DNA of 24,642 bases, from the IMG/VR virus record IMGVR_UViG_3300044701_000575, positions 1-24,642 of that record; one strand, 5' to 3'. A model generated the notes under the pieces. That model was not told the origin of the DNA. It saw only the letters and a list, made by a program, of their open reading frames with translations, and ran no database searches. Below are positions 5,035-14,282 of the stretch, in pieces; the first letter of the stretch is position 1, and each line of letters begins with the position of its first letter. Source of the DNA: a virus. The position numbers and the translations under genes are program-made.

Positions 5035-5089
5035 TATATAAAATTCGGACAAATCAGGACATTATACCCTGAAAATATAAATATATTAC

Positions 5090-5124
5090 GGAAACCTGTT
5101 CGGTTTCCAGATTTGAACAGGTTT
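5090..5124 (+). promoter_or_regulatory. Pair of mutually exclusive hairpins, attenuator- or terminator-like
   Basis: GGAAACC (5090-5096) pairs with GGTTTCC (5102-5108) with a 5-nt loop. Alternatively AAACCTGTTC (5092-5101) pairs with GAACAGGTTT (5115-5124), a perfect 10-bp stem followed by T-rich DNA. The two share bases, so only one can form. This is the layout of an attenuator, or of a bidirectional terminator, upstream of the terminase operon. Confidence 0.5.
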
Positions 5125-5216
5125 TCTATATATGTAATAATAATTCCATATATAGAGCGAGCTTCGCTCTACGGCTCGCTCGCTTATATAATATTATATA
5201 TAATATATAATATATA
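5125..5216. other. AT-rich block around a competing GC hairpin; candidate unwinding or promoter region
   Basis: Nearly pure A/T sequence (repeated TATAAT- and ATATAT-like runs at 5125-5153 and 5185-5216) flanks a GC-rich core. In the core AGAGCGA (5154-5160) pairs with TCGCTCT (5164-5170), or GAGCGAGC (5155-5162) pairs with GCTCGCTC (5174-5181). Such DNA melts easily. It may be a DNA-unwinding element of an origin, given the nearby iterons, or contain late promoters for the structural genes; no clear -35 box was found on the plus strand. Confidence 0.45.
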
Positions 5217-5228
5217 TGGGGATGTACT

Positions 5229-5246
5229 GCCCGTTATCTGACGGGC
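5229..5246 (+). promoter_or_regulatory. Hairpin upstream of the terminase ribosome site
   Basis: GCCCGT (5229-5234), 6-nt loop, ACGGGC (5241-5246), followed by GTTATT. It ends about 28 nt before the terminase ATG. There is no long T run, so a leader hairpin is as likely as a weak terminator. Confidence 0.4.
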
Positions 5247-5273
5247 GTTATTACTGTGATTTTAAGGGGTATA

Positions 5274-7142
5274 ATGGGACGCAAACCAGGCAAGGTAGAT
5301 ATACCTATGGCCGAGGCTAAGGAGCGGGTGCTCCAGCAGCTGAGCCAGGGGGCTACCATTACCGGTGCCATGGCATCCGTGAATCGTAACGAAGTTACCT
5401 TCCGGCAATGGTCCCTGAAGGACCCAGAATTTAAACAACGAGCCGATACCGCCCGCCTAGAAGGCAAGGGCGTCAAGGCTGACTTGAAGAACCTAAAGGA
5501 TATCTCCTTTGAGGAGTTCTCTGAGCAGTTCCTAGACACCAAGCTCTTTGACCATCACAAGGATTGGGTCGACTTGATTGAGGGGCGCGAGCCCCGCTGG
5601 ATGCATCCGGCTATGGTGTACGAGCCAGGGGCGGCCAACCGCGTCCTGATTAACGTACCACCCGAGCACGCTAAGTCCACAGTCATCACGATTAACTACG
5701 TGACCTACCGACTAGCTGTAAATCCAAATGTACGCATCATTGTAGTCTCTAAGACCCAGGGCATGGCCCGCAAGTTCTTGAGCGCAATCAAGACCCGACT
5801 TTCCCACCCAAACTGGATTAAGCTCCAGACGGCCTTCGGCCCGAATGGTGGATATAAGGCAGATTCACAGACGTGGTCTGCCGATATGATTTACCTCGGC
5901 TCTGGCCGAGATTCAGGAGAGAAGGACCCAACGGTTCAGGCTCTCGGTTTTGGTAGCCAAATCTATGGCGCTCGCGCCGATTTGATTATCCTCGACGATG
6001 TTGTGATGAACTCAAACGCCCATGAATGGGAGAAGCAAATTGAATGGCTTCAGAAAGAAGTCATCACACGCTTAGGACGACACGGGAAACTACTAATCGT
6101 AGGGACCCGTGTTGCTCCGGTAGATTTATATAAAATGATTCGGGACGGTCAGCAATGGACCGGTGGCAAATCTCCGTTTACCTACTTTGCCCAACCAGCT
6201 GTATTGGAATTTGATGAGAAACCTAAGAATTGGAAAACCCTTTGGCCGTGGACGGACAGGCCCGAAGGTGAGAAAGATGAAGCAAATGAACAAGGACTAT
6301 ACCCCAAATGGGACGGGGGAGCTCTCTTCACTAGACGAAGCGAAGTGGCGCCTTCTGTCTGGGCAATGGTATATCAACAAGAAGACGTCGTCGAAGACGC
6401 AATCTTTCCGCCAGCAGCAGTTGCAGGATGTGTCAACAGTATGCGAAAGCGCGGACCGCTTAAGCCAGGTGCTCCGGGTCATCCCAAGAATTTAGAATCA
6501 ACCTATACGGTTATTGGTCTAGACCCTGCGATGACGGGGAACACGGCAGCGGTGGTCTTGACATATAACCGTGCTGATAGCATGATTTATATTTTAGATG
6601 CTATCAACATGACTGACCCAACACCTATGAAGATTCGTGCCCTGATTGAAGAATGGGTACCAAAGTACAAGCCTCAGGAATTACGAATTGAAATCAACGC
6701 ACACCAGAAAGCATACGCACTCGACGATGAACTACGAGGCTGGCTCTCGATGTACGGCTGTCAGCTTAACTCTCACTTCACTGGTAAGAATAAGTGGGAT
6801 ACTAGCTTCGGTGTGGCTTCTATGGCAGGTCTTTTTGGCACTCTTAGAGATGGAAGATTCCAAGACAACAACATAATTGAACTGCCTTCTAACGAAGGTA
6901 GTGAGGGACTTAAGGCTCTTGTTCAGCAACTAATCACTTGGAAGCCTGACACAAGAAACGCAACAGACTGCGTGATGGCTTTATGGTTCGCAGTGATTCG
7001 TGTACGCGAGCTAATGCAACAGAGTTCCCAGTCAGCCAAATGGATGCAAAACCGTTGGGCTACTAGAGCACAAACAGAGAGACGATTCTCGATTAACTTA
7101 GATGAAGCTATTGCTGAGCAATGGCAACAAACTTACGGATAG
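5274..7142 (+). CDS. terL: Terminase large subunit with N-terminal helix-turn-helix
   Basis: 622 aa, the DNA-packaging motor. The start is the ATG at 5274 behind AAGGGG (4-nt spacing); an in-frame GTG at 5256 has no ribosome site. ATPase domain: Walker A-like PPEHAKST (129-136), Walker B LIILDD (237-242), coupling motif VGT (276-278). Nuclease domain: acidic residues D417 in VIGLDPAMTG, E473 in RIEIN and D565 in TDCVMALWF, the expected metal-binding triad. Residues ~14-58 look like the helix-turn-helix of small terminase subunits (GATITGAMASVN..VTFRQW...DPEF), and no separate small subunit gene precedes it, so recognition and motor functions may be fused. It opens the structural operon, 7 nt before the portal gene. 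Confidence 0.93.
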   Translation: MGRKPGKVDIPMAEAKERVLQQLSQGATITGAMASVNRNEVTFRQWSLKDPEFKQRADTARLEGKGVKADLKNLKDISFEEFSEQFLDTKLFDHHKDWVDLIEGREPRWMHPAMVYEPGAANRVLINVPPEHAKSTVITINYVTYRLAVNPNVRIIVVSKTQGMARKFLSAIKTRLSHPNWIKLQTAFGPNGGYKADSQTWSADMIYLGSGRDSGEKDPTVQALGFGSQIYGARADLIILDDVVMNSNAHEWEKQIEWLQKEVITRLGRHGKLLIVGTRVAPVDLYKMIRDGQQWTGGKSPFTYFAQPAVLEFDEKPKNWKTLWPWTDRPEGEKDEANEQGLYPKWDGGALFTRRSEVAPSVWAMVYQQEDVVEDAIFPPAAVAGCVNSMRKRGPLKPGAPGHPKNLESTYTVIGLDPAMTGNTAAVVLTYNRADSMIYILDAINMTDPTPMKIRALIEEWVPKYKPQELRIEINAHQKAYALDDELRGWLSMYGCQLNSHFTGKNKWDTSFGVASMAGLFGTLRDGRFQDNNIIELPSNEGSEGLKALVQQLITWKPDTRNATDCVMALWFAVIRVRELMQQSSQSAKWMQNRWATRAQTERRFSINLDEAIAEQWQQTYG

Positions 7143-7149
7143 GAACTAA

Positions 7150-8871
7150 ATGTTATCTATTGAACAGATTGCAGCGCGAGTTGACTCGCTACGCTTTCGT
7201 AATGCAGACAGGGACGCACGCAACCTTGACGTCCTTGCTGTCCGTAAAGGCCAGATTGCTAGCGTATATCCTGACTTCTTTCCAGATGGAGTAGATGCCA
7301 ATGTCGTTGCGAATTTTATTGACATTGTTGCTAGAGACTTATCTGAAGTTATGGCACCTCTGCCGGCCGTCAACTGCTCCGCAGCAAACCAAACGAGCGA
7401 CCGTGCTCGCGCTTTTGCTGATAAGCGTACTCGCATTGCTAGTAATTATTTTGCTCACTCTGACCTATCCGTTCAGATGTATTCGGGAGCGGACTGGTAT
7501 CTAACCTACGGCTTCTTGCCATTTGTTGTTGAGTTAGATGCAGAAGCTAAGCTACCTCGTATTCGCCTAGAAAACCCAGTGGGTGCTTACCCAGAGTTCG
7601 ACCGCTATGGTCGTTGCATCGCATTTGCGAAGCGTTATCAATTAACGCTAGGCGAACTTGTTGCTCAGTTCCCTGAATATGAGCGTTCCTTACTTGGTGG
7701 ACTTGGATACAAGCAGGACCTAAACTCTTTGATTGAGATGGTTCGCTACTATGACAAAGACCAATCAGTAATTTATTTACCAGATAAGAACAACCTTGTA
7801 TTGTCAACTGTCAAGAATCCTCTTGGTAAGATGATGATTGTTGTAGCACGTAAGCCATCTATCGATGGTGAGATGCGTGGACAGTTCGATGATATCCTAG
7901 GTATTCAGTTGCTACGCAACCGCTTCGCGTTGCTTGCAATGGAAGCTGCAGAGAAATCTGTACAGTCTCCAATCGTACTGCCTCAGGATGTGCAAGAGCT
8001 ACAGCTTGGTGGAGATGCGGTTATCCGTACATCAAACCCAACAGGTGTACGTCGTGTAGAACTTACAATACCACAAGGTGCATTTACAGAACAAACACTT
8101 CTTAATCAAGAACTACGCGTTGGTGCTCGCTATCCAGAGAGCCGTACAGGTAACGTCAACGCATCGATTGTCACGGGTCAGGGCGTTCAGGCTCTCATGG
8201 GTGCATTCGATACCCAGGTCAAATCCGCACAGGCAATCTTCGCCAGCGCCCTCCGTGATACAATCCAAATCTGTTTTGAAGTTGATGAAAAGATTTTCCC
8301 AGCAGAGAAGACCATTCGTGGTGTAGATGCTGGAGCTCCATACGAAATCACCTATAACCCTAAAAAGGACATTAAGGGTGACTATAGCGCTGATGTACGT
8401 TATGGTATGCTTGCAGGCTTAAACCCAGCACAGGGTCTTATCTTCATGCTACAAGCACTTGGTGGTAAACTTATCTCCAAGGATATGGCTATGCGTGAAT
8501 TACCGTTCAGCGTAAACGTTAGCCAAGAAGTTGAGAAGATTGAAATTGAAGATATGCGTGCTGCTTTGCTTACAGCTTTGCAACAGTACACACAGGCTAT
8601 TCCAACAATTGCATCACAAGGCGGAGACGCTAGCCAGATTGTTGCTAAGATTGCACAGGTGATTAAAGCTCGACAAAAGGGACAAGCAATCGAAGATGCT
8701 ATTGAAGAAATCTTTGTGCCTGAACAACAGGTTCCTCCTGCTGGTGCCCCAATGGTTGAGCAACCGTCCCCTGCTCCCGGCGCATTGGCAGGAGGCGCTC
8801 TTCCTCCAGAAGGTGGAGCACCAGATGTGATGAGCTTACTATCAAGCTTAACCGGCGGAGCTCAGCTTTAA
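7150..8871 (+). CDS. Portal protein
   Basis: 573 aa, predicted to form the ring at the capsid vertex through which DNA passes. The assignment rests on position directly after the terminase, length, and portal-like segments: the N-terminal region with NVVANFIDIVARDLSEVMAP (about 50-69), an alpha/beta wing region, the aromatic segment ADWYLTYGFLPFVVELD, and a long helical stem and crown rich in Glu/Gln. The last ~50 residues are Pro/Ala/Gly-rich (PPAGAPMVEQPSPAPGA) and probably disordered. A ribosome site AGGAAC precedes the ATG. Confidence 0.85.
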   Translation: MLSIEQIAARVDSLRFRNADRDARNLDVLAVRKGQIASVYPDFFPDGVDANVVANFIDIVARDLSEVMAPLPAVNCSAANQTSDRARAFADKRTRIASNYFAHSDLSVQMYSGADWYLTYGFLPFVVELDAEAKLPRIRLENPVGAYPEFDRYGRCIAFAKRYQLTLGELVAQFPEYERSLLGGLGYKQDLNSLIEMVRYYDKDQSVIYLPDKNNLVLSTVKNPLGKMMIVVARKPSIDGEMRGQFDDILGIQLLRNRFALLAMEAAEKSVQSPIVLPQDVQELQLGGDAVIRTSNPTGVRRVELTIPQGAFTEQTLLNQELRVGARYPESRTGNVNASIVTGQGVQALMGAFDTQVKSAQAIFASALRDTIQICFEVDEKIFPAEKTIRGVDAGAPYEITYNPKKDIKGDYSADVRYGMLAGLNPAQGLIFMLQALGGKLISKDMAMRELPFSVNVSQEVEKIEIEDMRAALLTALQQYTQAIPTIASQGGDASQIVAKIAQVIKARQKGQAIEDAIEEIFVPEQQVPPAGAPMVEQPSPAPGALAGGALPPEGGAPDVMSLLSSLTGGAQL

Positions 8872-8911
8872 TAAGTACCTAAGTATTCAATAAAACGATA
8901 TAGGAGGAACG

Positions 8912-9172
8912 ATGCCTCAGCAACGCAAAAAAGCTTCGAAGGCTAAGCCTCAAGCAAAGCGCAGAAGGACTACTAAAGAACCAGTATTAGTTAAAATTGA
9001 TTTCTGGGCTATTGCTGCTAAAGAAGTTTATGATGCTTGCGTACGTGCTGGATTTGATGAAGGAACAGCTATGGCATTTGCAATGGACCGTTCCAGCTAT
9101 CCTGATTGGATAGTTGACCCGAAAGACCCAATTAAAAATCCATTAGATGATTTTGAAGAGGATGAGGAATAA
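8912..9172 (+). CDS. Small protein with basic N-terminus and acidic C-terminus, 86 aa
   Basis: Preceded by a perfect AGGAGG ribosome site. The first ~22 residues are Lys/Arg-rich (KKASKAKPQAKRRR), the middle is a compact helical segment (FWAIAAKEVYDACVRAGFDEGTAMAFAMD), and the end is acidic (DDFEEDEE). The bipolar charge suggests a linker or DNA-contacting head protein. It sits between portal and the probable internal proteins; the next gene begins at its stop (TAATG). No family recognised. Confidence 0.7.
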   Translation: MPQQRKKASKAKPQAKRRRTTKEPVLVKIDFWAIAAKEVYDACVRAGFDEGTAMAFAMDRSSYPDWIVDPKDPIKNPLDDFEEDEE

Positions 9173-9687
9173 TGGCAGTTGAAAATCGTGGTGGCTTCAG
9201 GCCAACAGCTCCTCAGAATAATCCGATGAGTGTTTCACCTATGGGTGGTAATGGTCAATCTGGCAGTTCTGCTGCAAAGAAGACAGCTAAAGCACAACAG
9301 CTTCGCATGTCAGGATTACCTACCGGAGAGAATCGAGCTCTGTCGCAACAGATTGTTGCAGGTGGTGGAGTTAAGACTACTGCCCCAGCTGTTGCTAGCG
9401 CTGGTATGCCTAGAACTTCAGCTATAAGTTTAGGACGTGGTGCACCAGTAACTCCAATTACAGCGCCTACAGCGCTACCAGAAGAGCCAATTCAGGCTGG
9501 CACAACATTACCTGGTGGCCCCGGCCCTGAAGCTTTAACGCTTCCACCACAGCCTGAGGGTGACAAAATGTTTAATTCATCCATTCAAGCATATGCACAA
9601 CCATTAGAATATATCGTGAGCTTACCTACCACATCACAGGAGACGCGTGACGTAATTGCTCTATTGTTGCGCCAGACTGCTCAATGA
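9172..9687 (+). CDS. Disordered Pro/Ala/Gly-rich protein, 171 aa
   Basis: Largely low-complexity (Pro, Ala, Gly, Thr, Ser) with no cysteines and no membrane segment. Only the last ~40 residues look folded (FNSSIQAYAQPLEYIVSLP then a helix ETRDVIALLLRQTAQ). The gene is coupled at both ends, by TAATG at the start and ATGA at the stop. Probably a virion accessory or assembly factor for the large protein that follows; no function can be named. Confidence 0.65.
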   Translation: MAVENRGGFRPTAPQNNPMSVSPMGGNGQSGSSAAKKTAKAQQLRMSGLPTGENRALSQQIVAGGGVKTTAPAVASAGMPRTSAISLGRGAPVTPITAPTALPEEPIQAGTTLPGGPGPEALTLPPQPEGDKMFNSSIQAYAQPLEYIVSLPTTSQETRDVIALLLRQTAQ

Positions 9688-12600
9688 GTGTATGGGATAA
9701 TGTTGGAAGATTTGCTAAAGGTGCAACCGACTGGGTTAAAGATGTCGGCCTAGCAGCCATAGCACCTTATAAGTTTATCTGGGATGTCGGCACTGCGCCG
9801 TACAATGACAGAGAAGAATTCAATGGTGTTGCTAATACCTTGCGTCAGGCTAGCTTAGACTTCGGTAAAAATCTTGGTCGACCAGTTGGTGGACTAGTTG
9901 CTGGTATCTATCAGACCAACAAGAACATTATTTGGGAGCCTCTTACTGCTTTAGCTTTGGCTGGCGAAGAAGTATCTCTTGGTACACAAACAAAAGAAGA
10001 GAACATTGCAGGCTGGAAGAAAGCTTGGGAAGCTCGTAACGATGTTTCTCTTGGTCAAGCATACGCAGAGATGCTGCCATGGAGCTATGGATGGAAGCAG
10101 TATGCTAAGTTAACTGGCACTGAAGAAAATCTTCCATTAATACTTAAAGAAGACTTTGATATTTTCGACGCAGAGCAACGCCAAAAAGGATTTAAAGATT
10201 CGCTTTATGGTGGTGTTATGTCTGGAACACTTGACTTTTGGAAGCAAGTAGGACTTGACGTATCACTAATCGGCGGTAAAGGTGTACAAGCACTACGTAC
10301 GCCTGATGACCCAATTGAGGCAATCAAGGGAATCGATGAAGCTTTAGCTGGCAAGAACAATAAATACTCTAAGATGGGTGAAGATTTTGCTGCTAACTCA
10401 GATTTGTGGGCACAGAAGCACCCTTGGGTACAAGCTGGTAATAATATTGGCGTATCGTCCTACCTACTAGGACAAGCTAGCACAAAAGAAGAAGCTCTTT
10501 ATACAATGAAAGCTCTTCTTGGCGATTCAAGTTCCGTAGAAAAGCTAGATGCTATGAAGCGTCCAGATATTGCTGAGCCTATCAGTATTGCAAATGGACA
10601 ACTTACACGCAGTGAGCTAAAGACTTTACTTCGTGATGAAAGAGTTCTAGGAAGAACACAAGATGAAGACATGCTTCCGCTGTCTTACTTGAGAACTCCA
10701 GAAGAAATCGCAGCGGATACCGAGTTCCTTCGCATCTATGCTCAGCATGACAAGTACATCGCAGCCCTAATGGGCGTATCAGAAGTTGCACCAATGACTG
10801 AAGGTGTAGCAACTGGGCTATCTCAGCGCTTCAACCGAGAGATTGCTACTGCTCGTACAGCCGGACTAGTTGACGAAGCTATAATTGAACCTACGATGGA
10901 GATTTATCAGCCTACCCCATTCCATCGTATGTACTACAAAGTATCTACTCTTGGCAAAGAAACTCCTTCAGGTCTTGCAAATCTTAATGAGGGTGACTCA
11001 ATCAAGGAAGTTACAGCAACTCTTAATAGATTAGTTGACAAAGAACTTGTTGGCTCTGATGTAGCAGCATCTTTCCTATCTCGCTATGGTGCAGCAATAT
11101 CACCTGAAGCTAAGTTTGATATATTAGTAGCTTTAGAAGAGGCCGGCTTTGCCGCTATTGGTAAGAAGCACGGCTTAACTGTTGATGAAGTAAAGACTTT
11201 GTTGAACCATCACCAGGCACTAAAGAATGGCTTCTTGAGAGAGATGAAAGAAGTCGGCTATGTCTACGACAGCATCACCGATACCAACATAAAGGCTGCT
11301 TTGTTTGAATCACAGACAGCCAACTTCTACCCTATTGCTGACTTTGATTTAATCGATAGAGTAATCAGCTCTAATAAAGGTGCATTCAAGACTCTACACG
11401 AAATCTATGGTAGCAGCATCCAAGCACTGGAGGCTGTTAACGACCTATGGAAAGCTTCTGTACTTCTACGTGTTGGTTACCCTGTACGTAACGCCCTAGA
11501 TTCACAGCTACGTATTATGTCTGTATTCGGCGCCATGACTACCATGCGCCATATGGGCAAGGGCATGCAGAACCTAGTTGAGAATAAGTACAATCAGGGT
11601 GCTCGTTTAATCGATAACATTGGCAACTACCGTAAAGGCTTGAAGCCGTCATCTTATGGTGAGATTAAAGCCAGCATGCAAAAAGCTGGAGCTGAGATGG
11701 CCGAGCATGAAGCTAATATTAAGAAGATTTCAAAGCAGCTAGAGAAGTCACCAGATGACCCAGACTTAACTGCACAGCTTGTAGCTGAAAAGGTTAAGTA
11801 TGACGCTAAGGCTGCAGTATATCAGACTAATAGTGACTCTTTGACAGCTCTAGAAAAAGCAAAGTTAAAGACACAAAAGAAGACTCTTGGACAAGAGGAC
11901 TTCAAGTTATCGTCTATGTATGAGAGCCCAGATGGCTCACAGTTTACTGTACATGGTAGCTTTGGTGGCCCACTGGGCGACATGTTCCGCACCTTGAACT
12001 CATCTGAGCGTGTAATGTCACGCATACTAGATGACTATGCTAACATTTATGGTGCTAAGTTTGCATCTGGTACCCGTGGCAAGATTACTCCTGATATGGA
12101 TAACTACTACAAGGAATGGTCAGATGCTATTAATAAAGCATTTGGAAACTCTGCTGTAGTTAAGCAGCTACTCATACCCGGCGAAGATGTGACTTCTGTG
12201 GCAAGATGGCTAGAGACTACAGATGATGGACGTAAACTACGTGCACGCCTAGGATTATCTAGAGAAGAATCTCTGGAGTATGTAGCTACAGTAAAGAGCT
12301 TTATGGATAACTACATGCCATCAGGCAGTGGTATATCAGATGAGTTAGCTAAGGCTGGAGCTGTAACCCCTCAGTTCCTACGCGAGGCTATCAAAGACCC
12401 AGCTAAACTACCTACAGTTCATGGTTTCCTACTTGAGGAGAACATTAACCGCAAGGGTGCTAACTGGACTAAGCGTGCTATCAATAAGGCATTTAAGATT
12501 ATTGGCTCAATGCCTGAAGATGCCTGGGCACGTAACCCATTGTTTGATGAGATTTACCGCCGCTCCGCACAGAAACGTTTTGCCACATATGAGTTCTTAA

Positions 12601-14282
12601 ATAAGAAGAGCTTTACAGCTGACGAGTTCCGTGAGATTCAAAAGAATATTGAAGCTGGTGCGAGAGCTGATGCCCTAAAGGGAGTAAAGGAAATCCTTTA
12701 TAACGTAGAGCGTCGCACAAGTTTAGCGCAAGCTTTACGCTTTATTGCCCCATTCTTCTCTGCACAAGAGAACTCTATTAAGACTTGGCTAAAGATTGCT
12801 AGTGAAAAGCCTTATATCTTCACCCGTGCAGCTGCACTATGGTATGCTCCTAACAGCGCAGGACTTATTACAGATGAAGAAGGCAATCCAGTACCACCAT
12901 ATACAACCCTAGATGGTAATGAAACTATATGGTTGCAGGTTCCTGAATCAATGAAGAAGCTACCGCTTATTGGCGAAGGCTTAAAGAGCATGGAACAAGT
13001 CGGTATTAGTAAGCGCTCTATCGACGTAGTCTTTATGGGCAATCCATTCAGTCTAGGTGTTGGACCTTACTTTGCATTGCCTGCTTCTTATCTAATCAAG
13101 ATGGCACCTGATACAGATGCCGTATTAAGTTGGGCATTCCCATATGGACCAGATACCTCAGTTCAACAGTTCCTTCCTACATGGTTACGCCGTCAGGTAG
13201 AACGCGCTCAGGGTATGGATAGCCCTGCGTATGCTAGATTGTTTGCTACAATCTGGCTGACCGAACAGCAGAAGGCTAAAGAAAACGGCACTCCATTCAA
13301 GAGTGACAAAGAAATCAAGAAGATGACTGATGCTCTGTACAATACACGTACATGGGCTAACTTGATTCTTCCATTTGCCCCTCAGTTCCAGAGTCCATAC
13401 CGTATCTACATTGAGAAGTACCGTCAGTATAACGACAAGTATGGCGTACAAGCTGACCAGAAATTCATGGAAGATTACCCTGAATTCTTTAGCTTTGCTA
13501 TTTCTCTATCAGAGAATAGAACTGGTTCCGCAGCAACAATGACAGATGTTAAGAATGCTCAGCGCTATGCAGACTTGATTTCAGAAGTTAAAGACTTAAA
13601 TCCTTCTTTGGTAGGTTTAATTACTCGCGGTTCCAAGAAGTCAGCATTCTCACCTACCGCATATTGGTGGCAAGAAGAGACAGCTATATCTCCAGGAACT
13701 TCAGAGAGATTCCGTGGCGCAGTTGACCCCAAGGAAGCTATTCAGCGTAATCAGGCCCGTGAAGGTTGGGTAAAGTTCCGCAGGATTCAAAGCTATATCG
13801 ATGTAGAATTACGTCGTCGCAAGCTATCATCATTAGATGCTGCAGGAGCTTCTGATTTGAAAGCGTTAAAGACTGCCACAGTTCAAGCCCTGGCTAGCAA
13901 GATTAATCCTGTAACTGGTAAGCCTACAGGTGAGCCAAGCGCTTGGTATATAGATTATCTAGACAGAGATGGCACAAAGACTACCCGATTTGTACAGGGA
14001 CTACAAAAGATTGTCAGCAATCCTACATTCATGGAGGACAATGCTGATAGTGGTACTTGGAAATCTGTAATTGCGTATCTTAATATGCGTGGCTTTGTAG
14101 CTTCAAGACTAGCTCTACGTAATTCTAAAGATATCAACGCTAGAGAAAATGCTGATTTAAAGATACTAATGTCTGCAGTAGCTCTTCGCCTAAAGGGCGA
14201 GGATATAGGGTTTTCGGACCTATATGATAGATATTTAGACCAGGACCCTATATACGATAAATACCTAGGAGTTGGCAAGTAA
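9684..14282 (+). CDS. Very large putative internal virion / DNA-ejection protein, 1532 aa
   Basis: The largest gene here, taking nearly a fifth of the window. The protein is mostly helical, without signal peptide or obvious catalytic motif. Recognisable segments: a hydrophobic, Gly-rich N-terminus (GLAAIAPYKFIWDVG; GGLVAGIY), a central DLWKASVLLRVGYPVRN region (~590-606), a charged coiled-coil-like stretch (~670-740), and a C-terminal half with FIAPFFSAQENSIKTW and further aromatic, partly hydrophobic segments. Large helical proteins near the portal often reside inside capsids and are ejected with DNA (T7 gp16-like, or 'polyvalent' proteins). That role is inferred from size, composition and neighbours. 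It is ATGA-coupled to the gene before and TAATG-coupled to the one after. Confidence 0.7.
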   Translation: MSVWDNVGRFAKGATDWVKDVGLAAIAPYKFIWDVGTAPYNDREEFNGVANTLRQASLDFGKNLGRPVGGLVAGIYQTNKNIIWEPLTALALAGEEVSLGTQTKEENIAGWKKAWEARNDVSLGQAYAEMLPWSYGWKQYAKLTGTEENLPLILKEDFDIFDAEQRQKGFKDSLYGGVMSGTLDFWKQVGLDVSLIGGKGVQALRTPDDPIEAIKGIDEALAGKNNKYSKMGEDFAANSDLWAQKHPWVQAGNNIGVSSYLLGQASTKEEALYTMKALLGDSSSVEKLDAMKRPDIAEPISIANGQLTRSELKTLLRDERVLGRTQDEDMLPLSYLRTPEEIAADTEFLRIYAQHDKYIAALMGVSEVAPMTEGVATGLSQRFNREIATARTAGLVDEAIIEPTMEIYQPTPFHRMYYKVSTLGKETPSGLANLNEGDSIKEVTATLNRLVDKELVGSDVAASFLSRYGAAISPEAKFDILVALEEAGFAAIGKKHGLTVDEVKTLLNHHQALKNGFLREMKEVGYVYDSITDTNIKAALFESQTANFYPIADFDLIDRVISSNKGAFKTLHEIYGSSIQALEAVNDLWKASVLLRVGYPVRNALDSQLRIMSVFGAMTTMRHMGKGMQNLVENKYNQGARLIDNIGNYRKGLKPSSYGEIKASMQKAGAEMAEHEANIKKISKQLEKSPDDPDLTAQLVAEKVKYDAKAAVYQTNSDSLTALEKAKLKTQKKTLGQEDFKLSSMYESPDGSQFTVHGSFGGPLGDMFRTLNSSERVMSRILDDYANIYGAKFASGTRGKITPDMDNYYKEWSDAINKAFGNSAVVKQLLIPGEDVTSVARWLETTDDGRKLRARLGLSREESLEYVATVKSFMDNYMPSGSGISDELAKAGAVTPQFLREAIKDPAKLPTVHGFLLEENINRKGANWTKRAINKAFKIIGSMPEDAWARNPLFDEIYRRSAQKRFATYEFLNKKSFTADEFREIQKNIEAGARADALKGVKEILYNVERRTSLAQALRFIAPFFSAQENSIKTWLKIASEKPYIFTRAAALWYAPNSAGLITDEEGNPVPPYTTLDGNETIWLQVPESMKKLPLIGEGLKSMEQVGISKRSIDVVFMGNPFSLGVGPYFALPASYLIKMAPDTDAVLSWAFPYGPDTSVQQFLPTWLRRQVERAQGMDSPAYARLFATIWLTEQQKAKENGTPFKSDKEIKKMTDALYNTRTWANLILPFAPQFQSPYRIYIEKYRQYNDKYGVQADQKFMEDYPEFFSFAISLSENRTGSAATMTDVKNAQRYADLISEVKDLNPSLVGLITRGSKKSAFSPTAYWWQEETAISPGTSERFRGAVDPKEAIQRNQAREGWVKFRRIQSYIDVELRRRKLSSLDAAGASDLKALKTATVQALASKINPVTGKPTGEPSAWYIDYLDRDGTKTTRFVQGLQKIVSNPTFMEDNADSGTWKSVIAYLNMRGFVASRLALRNSKDINARENADLKILMSAVALRLKGEDIGFSDLYDRYLDQDPIYDKYLGVGK

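Noticed and set aside
5256-5273. GTG start for the terminase
   Set aside because: No ribosome site precedes it; the ATG at 5274 has AAGGGG at suitable distance.
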